Counted from the first letter of the stretch, positions 17,625 through 26,690 are shown. The stretch is DNA of 54,854 nt from Candidatus Zambryskiibacteriota bacterium (GCA_016177225.1 JACOVQ010000009.1:1-54854); one strand, 5' to 3'. Numbers and translations: made by a program. Notes: a model not told the origin generated them from the sequence alone.

Positions 17625-18353
17625 ATGGAAATTTTATACGAAGATAATGATATTCTCGCCATCAATAAACCGGCAGGGCTTGTTGTGCATCCCGTACCAC
17701 AGCTAGCTGGGTACGGGACAGGTCCAGATGGTAAGAGTGTGAGTGAGTGGTTTGTAAATAAATATCCGGAAGCAAAAGATGTCGGAGAGAAGATGGGCGA
17801 AGTAGAAAGGCCGGGGATTGTGCATCGCATAGACCGAGAAACTTCAGGAATACTGCTTCTCGCGAAGACAAAAGAGGGTCATAAAGTCTTGAAAGAGCAA
17901 TTTCAAAATAGAGAAATCGAAAAAGTCTACCACTTATTTGTATACGGCAATATTACCGAAAACTACGGCACGATAAAGTTACCCATCACCAGAAGTAAAA
18001 AAGATTTTAGAAAAAGGACTGCACGACCCGCCTTCGCACAAGGCTTCGGCGCGGCGAAGGAGGCAAGGACGGATTTCGCAGTTCTCAAGCGTACGGAGGA
18101 TAAAAGCGCGACCTTGGTCGAGGCAAAGCCTCGTACTGGGCGCACGCATCAGATACGGGTTCACTTCCAGGCAATACATCACGCGATTTTAGGAGATAAA
18201 TTGTATGCCCCTAAAAAGCCGCAACTTTTGGATTTCGAAAGATTGGCTCTCCACGCAAGACAAATTAAATTTAGGGATGTTTCCGGTGTCGAGCACACTG
18301 TCTCGGCCAAATACCCGAAAGATTTCCAAAAAGCGATAGATATGTTACATTAA
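17625..18353 (+). CDS. RluA/RluD family pseudouridine synthase
   Basis: LAINKPAGLVVHP, GIVHRIDRETSGILLLAKT, PRTGRTHQIRVHFQAI. Confidence 0.95.
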   Translation: MEILYEDNDILAINKPAGLVVHPVPQLAGYGTGPDGKSVSEWFVNKYPEAKDVGEKMGEVERPGIVHRIDRETSGILLLAKTKEGHKVLKEQFQNREIEKVYHLFVYGNITENYGTIKLPITRSKKDFRKRTARPAFAQGFGAAKEARTDFAVLKRTEDKSATLVEAKPRTGRTHQIRVHFQAIHHAILGDKLYAPKKPQLLDFERLALHARQIKFRDVSGVEHTVSAKYPKDFQKAIDMLH

Positions 18354-18385
18354 CTTCCCATGATTAAGATAATCAGCCCGGCCTG

Positions 18386-18451
18386 CCCCGTGAGAAATTC
18401 AACGAGGATAATATAGCCACAAAATTATGAACAGAATAATTTCTCATGGGG
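18386..18451 (+). promoter_or_regulatory. Candidate leader hairpin enclosing the rplS start codon
   Basis: CCCCGTGAGAAATT (18386-18399) pairs with AATTTCTCATGGGG (18438-18451): 14 bp with one G-U, ATG 18427 in the loop. Confidence 0.55.
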
Positions 18452-18822
18452 TAAATATAGATGAAAGGCGAGCTATCGATTTTCGTGCAGGAGATACCGT
18501 GCGTGTCTGGCAGAAGATTGTTGAAAAAGGCAAAACCCGCCTGCAGGCCTTTGAAGGTCTAGTGCTTGCCCGTAAGCATGGCAGAGAAGCGGGAGCCACG
18601 TTTACAGTGCGAAGAGTTGCAAGCGGGGTGGGAGTTGAGAAAATCTTCCCGCTCTATTCTCCGGTAATAGATAAAATTGAAGTAGTAAAACGCTCTAAAG
18701 TTCGCCGAGCCAAACTGTATCATATTCGCGAAAAGGCTGCCAAAGAAATCAGCCGCCAGATGAGAAATATCCGATTGGCGAAAGATGTTGAGCCGGTTGA
18801 AGAAACTGTAGAAGCGAAGTAG
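18427..18822 (+). CDS. rplS: 50S ribosomal protein L19
   Basis: [68 protein letters not shown]. Confidence 0.95.
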   Translation: MNRIISHGVNIDERRAIDFRAGDTVRVWQKIVEKGKTRLQAFEGLVLARKHGREAGATFTVRRVASGVGVEKIFPLYSPVIDKIEVVKRSKVRRAKLYHIREKAAKEISRQMRNIRLAKDVEPVEETVEAK

Positions 18823-18834
18823 TATTGGCGTTAC

Positions 18835-18916
18835 GCGCGGGTGATGTAACTGGTAGCCATCTACGATTGAGGTTCGTAGGCCGTAAGGCGTGGGAGTTCA
18901 AGTCTCCCCCCGCGCA
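18835..18916 (+). tRNA. tRNA-Leu (GAG)
   Basis: GCGCGGG..CTACGATTGAGGTTCGTAG.. variable arm ..AGTTCAAGTCT..CCCGCGC A. Confidence 0.9.
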
Positions 18917-18972
18917 CACTTCAACTCACTATGTTCGCTCAGTGTAAACACTAGTGATGATATGATTACTGC

Positions 18973-19428
18973 ATGAAGAAAGTAATTATTTCAATAATAT
19001 CTGTTGTAATTTTAAGCATTGGCTATTGGCTCATCTCGCCATTTTTTATAGATAAAAGAGTTTCAGAAGAATTTCCCATTGAAGAATCAAAAGTTGAATC
19101 TCGCCTGATTTCTCAGGGCTCATTCGCTGGTTTCGATAGAATTCATTACGGCTCTGGAGATTTACAAGTTTTTAAAACAGAAGAAAATTACATTATTAGA
19201 TTTGAAGAAAATTTTAATGTGGCAAATGGCCCGGATTTGTACGTTGGATTTGGGAAAGACGGTAAGTATAAGAAGGGAACAGAGATAAGTAAACTGAAAG
19301 GTAATATCGGTTCGCAAAATTACGTAGTGCCGGGGAATATAAATCTCGAAGATTATAACGAAATCTGGGTCTGGTGCCGCGCCTTCTCCGTGGGCTTCGC
19401 TAAAGCGGTACTTAATTCTTCAATATAA
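18973..19428 (+). CDS. DM13-domain membrane-anchored protein
   Basis: SQGSFAGFDRIHYGSGDLQVFKTEENYIIRFEENFNVANGPDLYVGFG..YNEIWVWCRAFSVGFAKAVL is DM13-like. Confidence 0.8.
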   Translation: MKKVIISIISVVILSIGYWLISPFFIDKRVSEEFPIEESKVESRLISQGSFAGFDRIHYGSGDLQVFKTEENYIIRFEENFNVANGPDLYVGFGKDGKYKKGTEISKLKGNIGSQNYVVPGNINLEDYNEIWVWCRAFSVGFAKAVLNSSI

Positions 19429-19933
19429 ATCTGTAAGGTTTGTTTGCCCAAATTTCTCCCGCATAGGAAACGCCGATTCTGGGAGTCCGTATTACATTTT
19501 GATTTTTGATTTTTTCATTTTGTTTTTCTTCTATCCAGAGTCCGGATTTTTTGCCAAGCATTTGCCCATTCAAGCTTTTGTCTATTTGAAATTTTTTCGT
19601 CAAACGTGCTGGGCCGGAGATGTGTTCGGTGCCACGTATGAGAACAGCTGCCCCGCAGCTGTTCTCTGTCACAATATTGAGCATCCAATGCATGCCGTAA
19701 GTAAAATACACATAAATTGCGCCCGCTTCTCCATACATGGTTTTATTTCTTGCCGTCTTTCCTCGCGAAGAATGGCAGGCCAGGTCGTGCGGGCCGACAT
19801 AAGCTTCCACCTCGGTAATCTTCTCGCGAATTATTTCATTTCCAACCTTTCGCACCAAATATTTGCCAAGTAAATCTTTAGCTACGACCAAAGTTTTCCT
19901 ATTGAAAAAGTCTTTACCCAAGGTTTTTCTCAT
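19412..19933 (-). CDS. 3-methyladenine DNA glycosylase (AAG/MPG type)
   Basis: AKDLLGKYLVRKV, ITEVEAYVGPHDLACHSSRGKTARNKTMYGEAGAIYVYFTYGMHWMLNIVT. Confidence 0.94.
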   Translation of the reverse strand: MRKTLGKDFFNRKTLVVAKDLLGKYLVRKVGNEIIREKITEVEAYVGPHDLACHSSRGKTARNKTMYGEAGAIYVYFTYGMHWMLNIVTENSCGAAVLIRGTEHISGPARLTKKFQIDKSLNGQMLGKKSGLWIEEKQNEKIKNQNVIRTPRIGVSYAGEIWANKPYRFILKN

Positions 19934-19966
19934 ATTGCCTAGTATATGATATAAAGATGCTCTGAT

Positions 19967-20043
19967 GGTGGCTATAGTGTAGCGGCTCTGCACGGAGGTT
20001 TGTGGAACCTCAAGTTCCGGCTCGACCCCGGATAGCCACCCCC
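19967..20043 (+). tRNA. tRNA-His (GTG), G-1 and CCA encoded
   Basis: G-1 + GTGGCTA..GAGGT TTGTGGA ACCTC..GGCTCGACCCC..TAGCCAC C CCA. Confidence 0.93.
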
Positions 20044-20073
20044 ATTAATTTTATAAAATGCTATTATTAAAAT

Positions 20074-20625
20074 ATGGAACACCGACATTTTTCGCATTAC
20101 TCGGAAAGCCAAGAAATAGCGCTTAGGCTTGAAAGTTATGACGACATTTTTTCTGATTTCGACAACAGGCCTTACTCCAAGCGCGCCCTTTCGGTAGATT
20201 TTCTTGACGAAGTTGAACGCGCATCCAGAGATAAAAAAGAAGGAAATGTAGAACTTATTCTTTCGGTGCCGAAAGAAAAGCGTGAAGAATCACACGACCA
20301 AGTCATCAGAGAACGGCTCCATTCTCATTTCAATAAGCATTACAAAGGACATCTTAATGAAAAACGGAGAGTTTTGCAGTTTGGGTGCGGCATGGTCATT
20401 CTCGGTATTATCTCTATGATTGCGGCGACCATCATCGTGTTTGAAGATCCGACCAAAAATATCTGGCTCTCGTTTCTCGTTGTGTTTCTCGAGCCTGCCG
20501 CCTGGTTTCTTTTGTGGGAAGGAATGGATCAAATTATTTTTAACTCTAGAAATATTCAGCACAAACTTGATTTCTACCGAAAAATGTCTAGCTCGCATGG
20601 TCACATTCATTTCCAGTCGTATTGA
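20074..20625 (+). CDS. Hypothetical membrane protein
   Basis: Two TM segments (VLQFGCGMVILGIISMIAATIIVF; NIWLSFLVVFLEPAAWFLLW). Confidence 0.65.
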   Translation: MEHRHFSHYSESQEIALRLESYDDIFSDFDNRPYSKRALSVDFLDEVERASRDKKEGNVELILSVPKEKREESHDQVIRERLHSHFNKHYKGHLNEKRRVLQFGCGMVILGIISMIAATIIVFEDPTKNIWLSFLVVFLEPAAWFLLWEGMDQIIFNSRNIQHKLDFYRKMSSSHGHIHFQSY

Positions 20626-20631
20626 AACAAA

Positions 20632-21291
20632 ATGACTTCAAATTGGTCCAAAAACATTCTTTTCCTTCTGGTGTACATGATATCCGGACTGGTGCTCGTA
20701 ATCATTATCGAAGGTCTTTTGTCCGGTACGGAACTTATCCCGCTTAATACAGCGATAGAGCGACCAATCTCATTTTTGCGCAGACCGGTTATCACTACAC
20801 TCATAGTATTTATTACCAAGCTAGGCAATGCGTCGGTAATGCTTTCCGCCGCTACATTAGTCTCGGCACTTCTTGCTATGAAGAAGCGTTTTTACGACGC
20901 GGCGCTCTTCATGTCCGCGATGATTCTCACGATTGTTTCGCTGACCGTATTGAAAAATACTTTTCAAATCGCCCGCCCCGCTTCTCCTTTGATCGAAACG
21001 AGCGGCTGGAGCTTTCCTTCCGGCCATGCTACGGTAGCCACGGCGTTCTTCTTCATGCTCTCATATACTTTCTTCAAACGAATGAAGACGGCTCTCGGCA
21101 AGACTATTTTGGTGGCAGGTTCTGTCACTGCGACGCTGCTAATATACTTTTCCAGACTCTATCTCGGCGCTCATTGGACCCTCGATGTTTTGGCAGGTAT
21201 TGCTTTAGGCTTCTGGGCGACGAGTTTCGCCGCTTTAATCTTCGGCGTTTTCATAGAAAGTCGCCGTTCGTTGAGAAATACAATCGATTAA
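20632..21291 (+). CDS. PAP2-superfamily phosphatase
   Basis: KNTFQIARP, SFPSGHATVATAF, SRLYLGAHWTLDVLAG signature motifs. Confidence 0.94.
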   Translation: MTSNWSKNILFLLVYMISGLVLVIIIEGLLSGTELIPLNTAIERPISFLRRPVITTLIVFITKLGNASVMLSAATLVSALLAMKKRFYDAALFMSAMILTIVSLTVLKNTFQIARPASPLIETSGWSFPSGHATVATAFFFMLSYTFFKRMKTALGKTILVAGSVTATLLIYFSRLYLGAHWTLDVLAGIALGFWATSFAALIFGVFIESRRSLRNTID

Positions 21292-21386
21292 CTTCGGGGC
21301 GTAAACCACTCGCTTTATTTTCTGTATATTGTATAATATATGGGCACCATGTGTTCTTTCGAAAGGGGGTGGAAATGAAATAAAAA

Positions 21387-21428
21387 AAAGGAGGACATAG
21401 CCACTTCCTCCTTTCTAGAAGTTTTTTC
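21387..21428. terminator. Terminator-like hairpin
   Basis: AAAGGAGG..CCTCCTTT stem, later T-run GTTTTTT. Confidence 0.5.
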
Positions 21429-21448
21429 CACAATCAACCGCGTTTCTT

Positions 21449-21481
21449 GCCATACGATTGCATCCCGCGCAATCGTATGGC
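21449..21481. other. Perfect intergenic palindrome
   Basis: GCCATACGATTG-(9)-CAATCGTATGGC, 12-bp stem. Confidence 0.8.
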
Positions 21482-21509
21482 ACTTCGCATGCTTACCTCA
21501 AACTGGCAA

Positions 21510-21550
21510 CCGCAATTCGCCCTCCTGGCGAATTGCGGCTCTTTTTTATT
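21510..21550 (+). terminator. Rho-independent terminator
   Basis: CCGCAATTCGCC-CTCCT-GGCGAATTGCGG followed by CTTTTTTATT. Confidence 0.9.
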
Positions 21551-21604
21551 TGACTTAGTTCGCTTTTTTAGTATGATTGAAGGACGCCCGAGAGGGTGTT
21601 TTTT
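21550..21604 (+). promoter_or_regulatory. secE operon promoter plus 5'-terminal hairpin/U-tract
   Basis: TTGACT (21550-21555), 16 nt, TATGAT (21572-21577), then ACGCCC-GAGA-GGGTGT-TTTTTT just before ATG 21608. Confidence 0.6.
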
Positions 21605-21607
21605 AAA

Positions 21608-21790
21608 ATGAAAAGACTTATAAATTATCTTCGAGAAACAAGAGGCGAGCTCCAATATGTCTCTTGGCCGACACGCCGACAAGCTATTACTTTTACCGTA
21701 GTGGTAATCGTAATTTCCATCCTCTCGGCTATTTATCTGGGTTTCTTTGATTATCTCTTCTCCCTAGTATTACAGAAATTTGTTCTATAA
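21608..21790 (+). CDS. secE: Preprotein translocase subunit SecE
   Basis: LRETRGELQYVSWPTRRQAITFTVVVIVISIL; precedes nusG. Confidence 0.93.
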   Translation: MKRLINYLRETRGELQYVSWPTRRQAITFTVVVIVISILSAIYLGFFDYLFSLVLQKFVL

Positions 21791-21793
21791 ATC

Positions 21794-22339
21794 ATGGCTA
21801 AACAAAAAATTAGTGAAGGCAGGAATTGGTATGTGGTGCACACTTACGCCGGTTATGAGAATGCCGTTATGCGCAACTTAAAACAGCGCATTGAATCTTA
21901 CGACATGCAGGACAAAATTTTCAATGTCATTGTTCCGACAGAAAAGAAAATCAAAATCAAAGGAGGCAAAAGAGTGGAAGAGGAGGAGAAGATTTATCCC
22001 GGATACATTTTAGTAGAAATGATTGTGACGGACGATTCTTGGTATGTGGTGCGCAATACCCCGAGAGTGACGGGTTTTGTCGGTTCCGGAGTTTACCCGG
22101 TACCGCTCGATAAAAAAGAAATCGATTCGCTATTTGCCCGCATGAACGCAGATAGAGTGACGCACACAATCAATCTCTTGGAAAATGACGCAGTCCTGAT
22201 TGTCGACGGACCATTCAAAGAGCTCGAAGGCAAAGTTTCGGAAATTGACGAAGAACGCGGCAAGGTTAAAGTTCTAGTCAACATGTTCGGCCGGGAGACC
22301 CCTGTGGAGTTAGATTTTTTACAAGTTAAGAAGATTTAA
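21794..22339 (+). CDS. nusG: Transcription termination/antitermination factor NusG
   Basis: NWYVVHTYAGYENAVMRNLKQRI, YPGYILVEMIVTDDSWYVVRNTPRVTGFVGS, KOW domain. Confidence 0.97.
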   Translation: MAKQKISEGRNWYVVHTYAGYENAVMRNLKQRIESYDMQDKIFNVIVPTEKKIKIKGGKRVEEEEKIYPGYILVEMIVTDDSWYVVRNTPRVTGFVGSGVYPVPLDKKEIDSLFARMNADRVTHTINLLENDAVLIVDGPFKELEGKVSEIDEERGKVKVLVNMFGRETPVELDFLQVKKI

Positions 22340-22357
22340 GCTATCCTACTTACCTCA

Positions 22358-22789
22358 ATGGCAAAAAAAATTATCAAAGTACTCAAATTACAAATTCCGG
22401 GCGGCAAGGCGGTGCCGGGTCAACAGCTCGGACCGGTGCTCGGCGCGGCCGGTATTCCTATTGGCGATTTCGTCAAGCGTTTTAATGATGAGACTAAAGC
22501 GCGCGTAGGGGAGATTGTGCCGACGGCAGTAGAAGTTTTTGAAGACAAGACCTATAAGATGACCTATAAGACCGAACCGGCTTCAGCTCTTATTCTTAAA
22601 GCTTTAAATAAAGAAAAAGGTTCCGGTACTCCTAATACTTCCAAGATTGGTTCGCTGAACAAAACTCAATTGAAAGAAATTGCCGAAAAGAAAATGAGCG
22701 ACCTCAATACCAACGACATCGAAGCCGCTTCTAAAATCATCGCCGGTACCGCGCGTAGCATGGGGGTAGATGCGCAGTCTAGAGAATAG
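22358..22789 (+). CDS. rplK: 50S ribosomal protein L11
   Basis: KVLKLQIPGGKAVPGQQLGPVLGAAGIPIGDFVKRFND, IIAGTARSMGV. Confidence 0.97.
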   Translation: MAKKIIKVLKLQIPGGKAVPGQQLGPVLGAAGIPIGDFVKRFNDETKARVGEIVPTAVEVFEDKTYKMTYKTEPASALILKALNKEKGSGTPNTSKIGSLNKTQLKEIAEKKMSDLNTNDIEAASKIIAGTARSMGVDAQSRE

Positions 22790-23441
22790 ATGCAATTCCC
22801 AGAATACTTTTAAGCTGACGACATTTATAAAAATTGTCAGACTCTTCCATGTTTACCAAAATGCAGTTTATTCCCAAGCCAGTCGGGACTTCGTAATCAG
22901 AACGAGGACGGTCGCCAATATATAAAAATTCTTCCGGAGTAAAATCCGGATACTTGAATAGCCAGAGTTTATAAGAAGTACCCAGTGATTTTGATCCATC
23001 GTCTGAGGTAATAATGTTGTTAAAGAGTGTTAACGGGATATTTAAGTGAACAAGTTTTGTTTTAGTATTTTTTTGATTTGAGCCGGTTATAACATCTAAC
23101 GAATATTTGCTTCCGAGCTTATTGAGTAAATCAATTAATTCCTGATTCGGCTTAAGAAACTGGGCAATATCGGCATTCTCCAACGCTTCTTGAACTGCGT
23201 TAGAAGCCTCTTCGGGAGGGAAGCCTAGTCGGATTAAGCTTGTGGTTCCGCCCAGTCCTTGCATGTGGTAAAGCTCTCTAAATTTGTTGGCAGCAGTGTC
23301 GATGTCGGTATTGAATTTCTTGGCAATTTTTCCGCAGATGTATTCTTGAATAGCTTTGTCAATCTTCGGAGACTTTGGGTAAAGAGTTTGGTCTAGGTCA
23401 AAACCAATAACTTTTATCTTCTTAAAATTTGTATCCGACAT
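22779..23441 (-). CDS. HAD hydrolase, pyrimidine 5'-nucleotidase (SDT1)-like
   Basis: VIGFDLDQTLYPKSPKIDKAIQEYICGKI, DVITGSNQKNTK, EEFLYIGDRPRSDYEVPTGLGI. Confidence 0.82.
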   Translation of the reverse strand: MSDTNFKKIKVIGFDLDQTLYPKSPKIDKAIQEYICGKIAKKFNTDIDTAANKFRELYHMQGLGGTTSLIRLGFPPEEASNAVQEALENADIAQFLKPNQELIDLLNKLGSKYSLDVITGSNQKNTKTKLVHLNIPLTLFNNIITSDDGSKSLGTSYKLWLFKYPDFTPEEFLYIGDRPRSDYEVPTGLGINCILVNMEESDNFYKCRQLKSILGIASIL

Positions 23442-25830
23442 AGTAAAGTGAAAGGTCGCCCAATCCCACGTTTAGTTCTTTGGCTATTAAATGAGCAATG
23501 TAATTTCCCAGCTTGGTATCCTCGGCTTTATTCTTCAGAGAACGGTTTTGGAAAACGGCTGTGGCATAAACTTTTTTGCCGAAAACATTAGCCTGGAAAA
23601 ACACCATCTGGTCGGCTTGCGGGTCATCGCGGCCGGCATGATATTCCGACAACACGGTATTATTGTGCATCCCGCCTTTTGATTTAAGATAATCAACCAG
23701 TTTCTTGACCGTATTTACGCCCATATACTTCTCCAGTTTGTCTAGAGTTTTATTTTTAGGACGCTTCTCTTGAAAAATAATCTTTTGTATTGAATAAGCG
23801 ACAGCCCCTTCAGTACCCGGCTCTTTAACGTTATTGTCCAAAAGATATGGCCCGGAACTGACATCCCACTCTCCGTGCGGCTTAGAAGGTTCTCCCAATA
23901 TTTTTTTAGTCCGCTGTTCTTCAGTCAGCAAAAGAATATTAGCTCTATTGGAAAGCATATACATGTCGCCAGTTTCCAGTCTCAAATCTTTGGCGATTTT
24001 TGAAGTGTACGCGTCGAATAATCCGAACACGTTTTCCGGATAAGCGTTCACAGTATTATGCGCGCGGGCTATGTGGAATGAATGAAGCTTGTTGTTTAAA
24101 ATAAAGAAAATATCGTGAGTCAGGCATGGGTCATGGGTAAATTTGGTTTTGCCCGTATCATTGTCTATAAAAGTATCCATGTCTGTAGAGGGGTCAAATC
24201 TTTGGACTACCGCGGCTCGTTTAGGATTTTTTTTAAAAATTTCTACAGTTTTTTGCAGTTGGTCAAAACCAAAGTAAGCTCTAGTCCTCTGGCCATAAGA
24301 ATAAGTGCCGTCGTGGTCTAGCCGCAGAAGTTCTCGTTTATAGTTCTCTCTCATCAGAGGAGTATCTTGGTCGCCCTGACGATAAATAGCGGGCATTGTC
24401 TCAAGAGCCTTTTGCACATTCCTATAAATGGCGAGAACGGAGGCTGTTCTGGCTAAACCTTTCCAAGGGTCGCCATGTTCTTCGGTAATGCCTTGAGTAT
24501 AAATTTTCTGGAGTACTCCTTTATGGACAGATAAGAAATTATCTCCTTCGACTAAAATGCTTGGCAATACTTCGGTATTAATTTTAAAAATCGTAGCGAA
24601 ATCTTGGATGAACGAATAGCCAAGTGTTGCCGCCATAGCCGCTCTTGCAAGTTGAGTGCCAATATCCATCCTGTGCAGAATATCCATTTCATATTGCTCA
24701 AACCTATTCTCTCTAGCGAGTCTTTCGGCCATTACATACAAATTATCCGCCAAAAGCTCAAAGACTGATTCACAGACATCAAATGCCAAGCACATTACAG
24801 AGACTTTCCCGCCGCGATTACTGATTTTGTAGTAATAACGCTTATCCATCACCAACTTTATATTTGATTCAAGAGGGATTTCTTCTTTGCCGCTTATAGC
24901 ACTCGATATGACAAACGAGGGGAAAGAAATTCCGCTTGCTATCTCAGTGCCGACTCTGCCCAGTTCTGCGCCTAAGAGCAACTGGTCTATCGGAGAAATG
25001 GGCTTTTTATTCTTACCTAAGAATTTCATCAGCGAATAAGATAAAAGAAACGGGTCGTTGCTCTTTATAAAATAACTTTTAGGCCCGATTTTAATATCAA
25101 GGCGTATCAAGCCGTTATCGTCGGTTACTTTAAACGGCACAGCCAGTTTAATTTTCTTACCTTTAAGTTCTATCTTCGGAGGCTGGAGATGCTGGAAGTC
25201 TTTAGGGTCAAGCTCAACTTTCTCTTTTGGAGAAGTTGGAATGCTAATGAGCATCTCTAAAATGGAATTCAAAGAGTCATAATAAATTTTATCCTCGGAG
25301 TTTGTTTTTATGAGAAATGCGTGCAGTTCCGAAGGTATTTTGGGTTTGAGCCATTCCAAATATCTCGTCACAACCTCTCTGCTCTTCGGGTGTTTGCCCA
25401 TAAAGACTGGAATAACGGTAATCTCTTGGCGAAAAATATCAAAAATCTTTTTGGTAATAGAGGGATAATGGCTCGAGGCCGCTACGCCGCCTTTAATATA
25501 ATTGCCTTCCCGATTAGGCTCGAAGCCATCCATCAAAGCAATTAATAAATTGGTGCTTGGGGTAAATGTTAGGGATTCTTCCGAAAATAAAACCAGAAAC
25601 TTAAGCGTTGGATGAGCCAGAGCATTTACTATCATCCTCTCGCTTCCGTCGCGGCTGACTATCAGCGAGCCTAATACTGAAACATTGGGTCGGACAAGTT
25701 CTTTTATCTCGTTTAGGACTTGACCGGCGGCAGTGGTATTGGTACAAATGCCTATAAAACCACTTTTTCCTTCAGGGGGAATAGTCAGCATCGCTTCCAC
25801 TAGCGGGAAATAAGTTTTCATAGTTGCCAT
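23422..25830 (-). CDS. Multidomain protein: MtrA-like N-terminus + DUF4346-like middle + archaeal-type thymidylate-synthase-like C-terminus
   Basis: N-term GICTNTTAAGQVLNEIKELVRPNVSVLGSLIVSRDGSERMIVNALAHPTLKFLVLFSEES (MtrA-like); C-term YSYGQRTRAYFGFDQLQKTVEIFKKNPKRAAVVQRFDP..DPCLTHDIFFILNNKLHSFHIARAHNTVNAYPENVFGLFDAYTSKIAKDLRLETGD (TS-like). Confidence 0.75.
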   Translation of the reverse strand: MATMKTYFPLVEAMLTIPPEGKSGFIGICTNTTAAGQVLNEIKELVRPNVSVLGSLIVSRDGSERMIVNALAHPTLKFLVLFSEESLTFTPSTNLLIALMDGFEPNREGNYIKGGVAASSHYPSITKKIFDIFRQEITVIPVFMGKHPKSREVVTRYLEWLKPKIPSELHAFLIKTNSEDKIYYDSLNSILEMLISIPTSPKEKVELDPKDFQHLQPPKIELKGKKIKLAVPFKVTDDNGLIRLDIKIGPKSYFIKSNDPFLLSYSLMKFLGKNKKPISPIDQLLLGAELGRVGTEIASGISFPSFVISSAISGKEEIPLESNIKLVMDKRYYYKISNRGGKVSVMCLAFDVCESVFELLADNLYVMAERLARENRFEQYEMDILHRMDIGTQLARAAMAATLGYSFIQDFATIFKINTEVLPSILVEGDNFLSVHKGVLQKIYTQGITEEHGDPWKGLARTASVLAIYRNVQKALETMPAIYRQGDQDTPLMRENYKRELLRLDHDGTYSYGQRTRAYFGFDQLQKTVEIFKKNPKRAAVVQRFDPSTDMDTFIDNDTGKTKFTHDPCLTHDIFFILNNKLHSFHIARAHNTVNAYPENVFGLFDAYTSKIAKDLRLETGDMYMLSNRANILLLTEEQRTKKILGEPSKPHGEWDVSSGPYLLDNNVKEPGTEGAVAYSIQKIIFQEKRPKNKTLDKLEKYMGVNTVKKLVDYLKSKGGMHNNTVLSEYHAGRDDPQADQMVFFQANVFGKKVYATAVFQNRSLKNKAEDTKLGNYIAHLIAKELNVGLGDLSLYYVGYKF

Positions 25831-26690
25831 TTTTTGCTTGACCAGCTATCTGGGAGATACTCTGCTATGCTCCACTTTTTAAATTCTGAAGTTTCGCTTG
25901 CGAAACAATATAGATTGGGAGAAATATTTAGTTTTGAAGAGATTTCAGAAATAAATTGTCTGCAAATACCGCACATATTGCACGGAGAATCAGGATATTT
26001 AGTGGATACGACGCCAATGTCGATTATGTCTCGCTCGTTATCCATCAACGCGGATAAGATAGCTGTCATTTCGGAATGCAGATTGAGGCGTTTATCCGGG
26101 CTCGAATATTGCCCGGCATAATAAATATTTCCTTGGGAAGTATAAACAGCCGTTCCATACGAAGACGCACTGTCGTAAAGAGGAAAATTGCGGTTCAGTC
26201 CTAAAATGGCATATTCTTTAAGCCTCACGGATATTTCATCTGCACCGATTTTTATTTCCGCTCGGTTCGGAGAATACTTCTCTTTGATTTTTGAAATTGG
26301 AATCGGAGAAGGATTGTATAAAGGAAACACCAGTCTTACGTCTTTTGTTTCAAACAGAGCTTCTCCGTTGGTATTTACGATTTTGTATTTTAATGGCGCG
26401 CCTGTTCTTGCCGCATAATCAACCAATATCTTTATTACCACCGGAGAAACCAACGAACTGCCGTTTTCCGACATGGTCACGATTTCTTTGACAGGGAAAT
26501 CCGTTGAGCCGACGGAGAGGGCCAAAGCCGTTTGTTCCGAAGGAATATTCAAGAGATGAGTATCCGAACCAATCAGCGCTCCCAAATATTCCCGCTTTTC
26601 CGTTATGGCAATGGAACTTGTTCTTTCGATGCTTGTCGACTTCAGAATGCAGAGATTAAGGCCGGATTTAAGTTTTTCAATATGATTCAT
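25818..26690 (-). CDS. Tandem cytidine deaminase-fold protein (degenerate N-domain, zinc-motif C-domain)
   Basis: C-terminal LHSEMTAILSALMD..YPDSPCNMCGICRQFISE; N-terminal IPSEQTALALSVG resembles a CDA motif lacking the zinc ligand. Confidence 0.8.
   Translation of the reverse strand: MNHIEKLKSGLNLCILKSTSIERTSSIAITEKREYLGALIGSDTHLLNIPSEQTALALSVGSTDFPVKEIVTMSENGSSLVSPVVIKILVDYAARTGAPLKYKIVNTNGEALFETKDVRLVFPLYNPSPIPISKIKEKYSPNRAEIKIGADEISVRLKEYAILGLNRNFPLYDSASSYGTAVYTSQGNIYYAGQYSSPDKRLNLHSEMTAILSALMDNERDIIDIGVVSTKYPDSPCNMCGICRQFISEISSKLNISPNLYCFASETSEFKKWSIAEYLPDSWSSKKWQL

Noticed and set aside
18029-18060. Second palindrome in rluD (CCTTCGC...GCGAAGG)
   Set aside because: Only 7-bp arms with a long loop; not clearly different from chance in GC-rich coding DNA.
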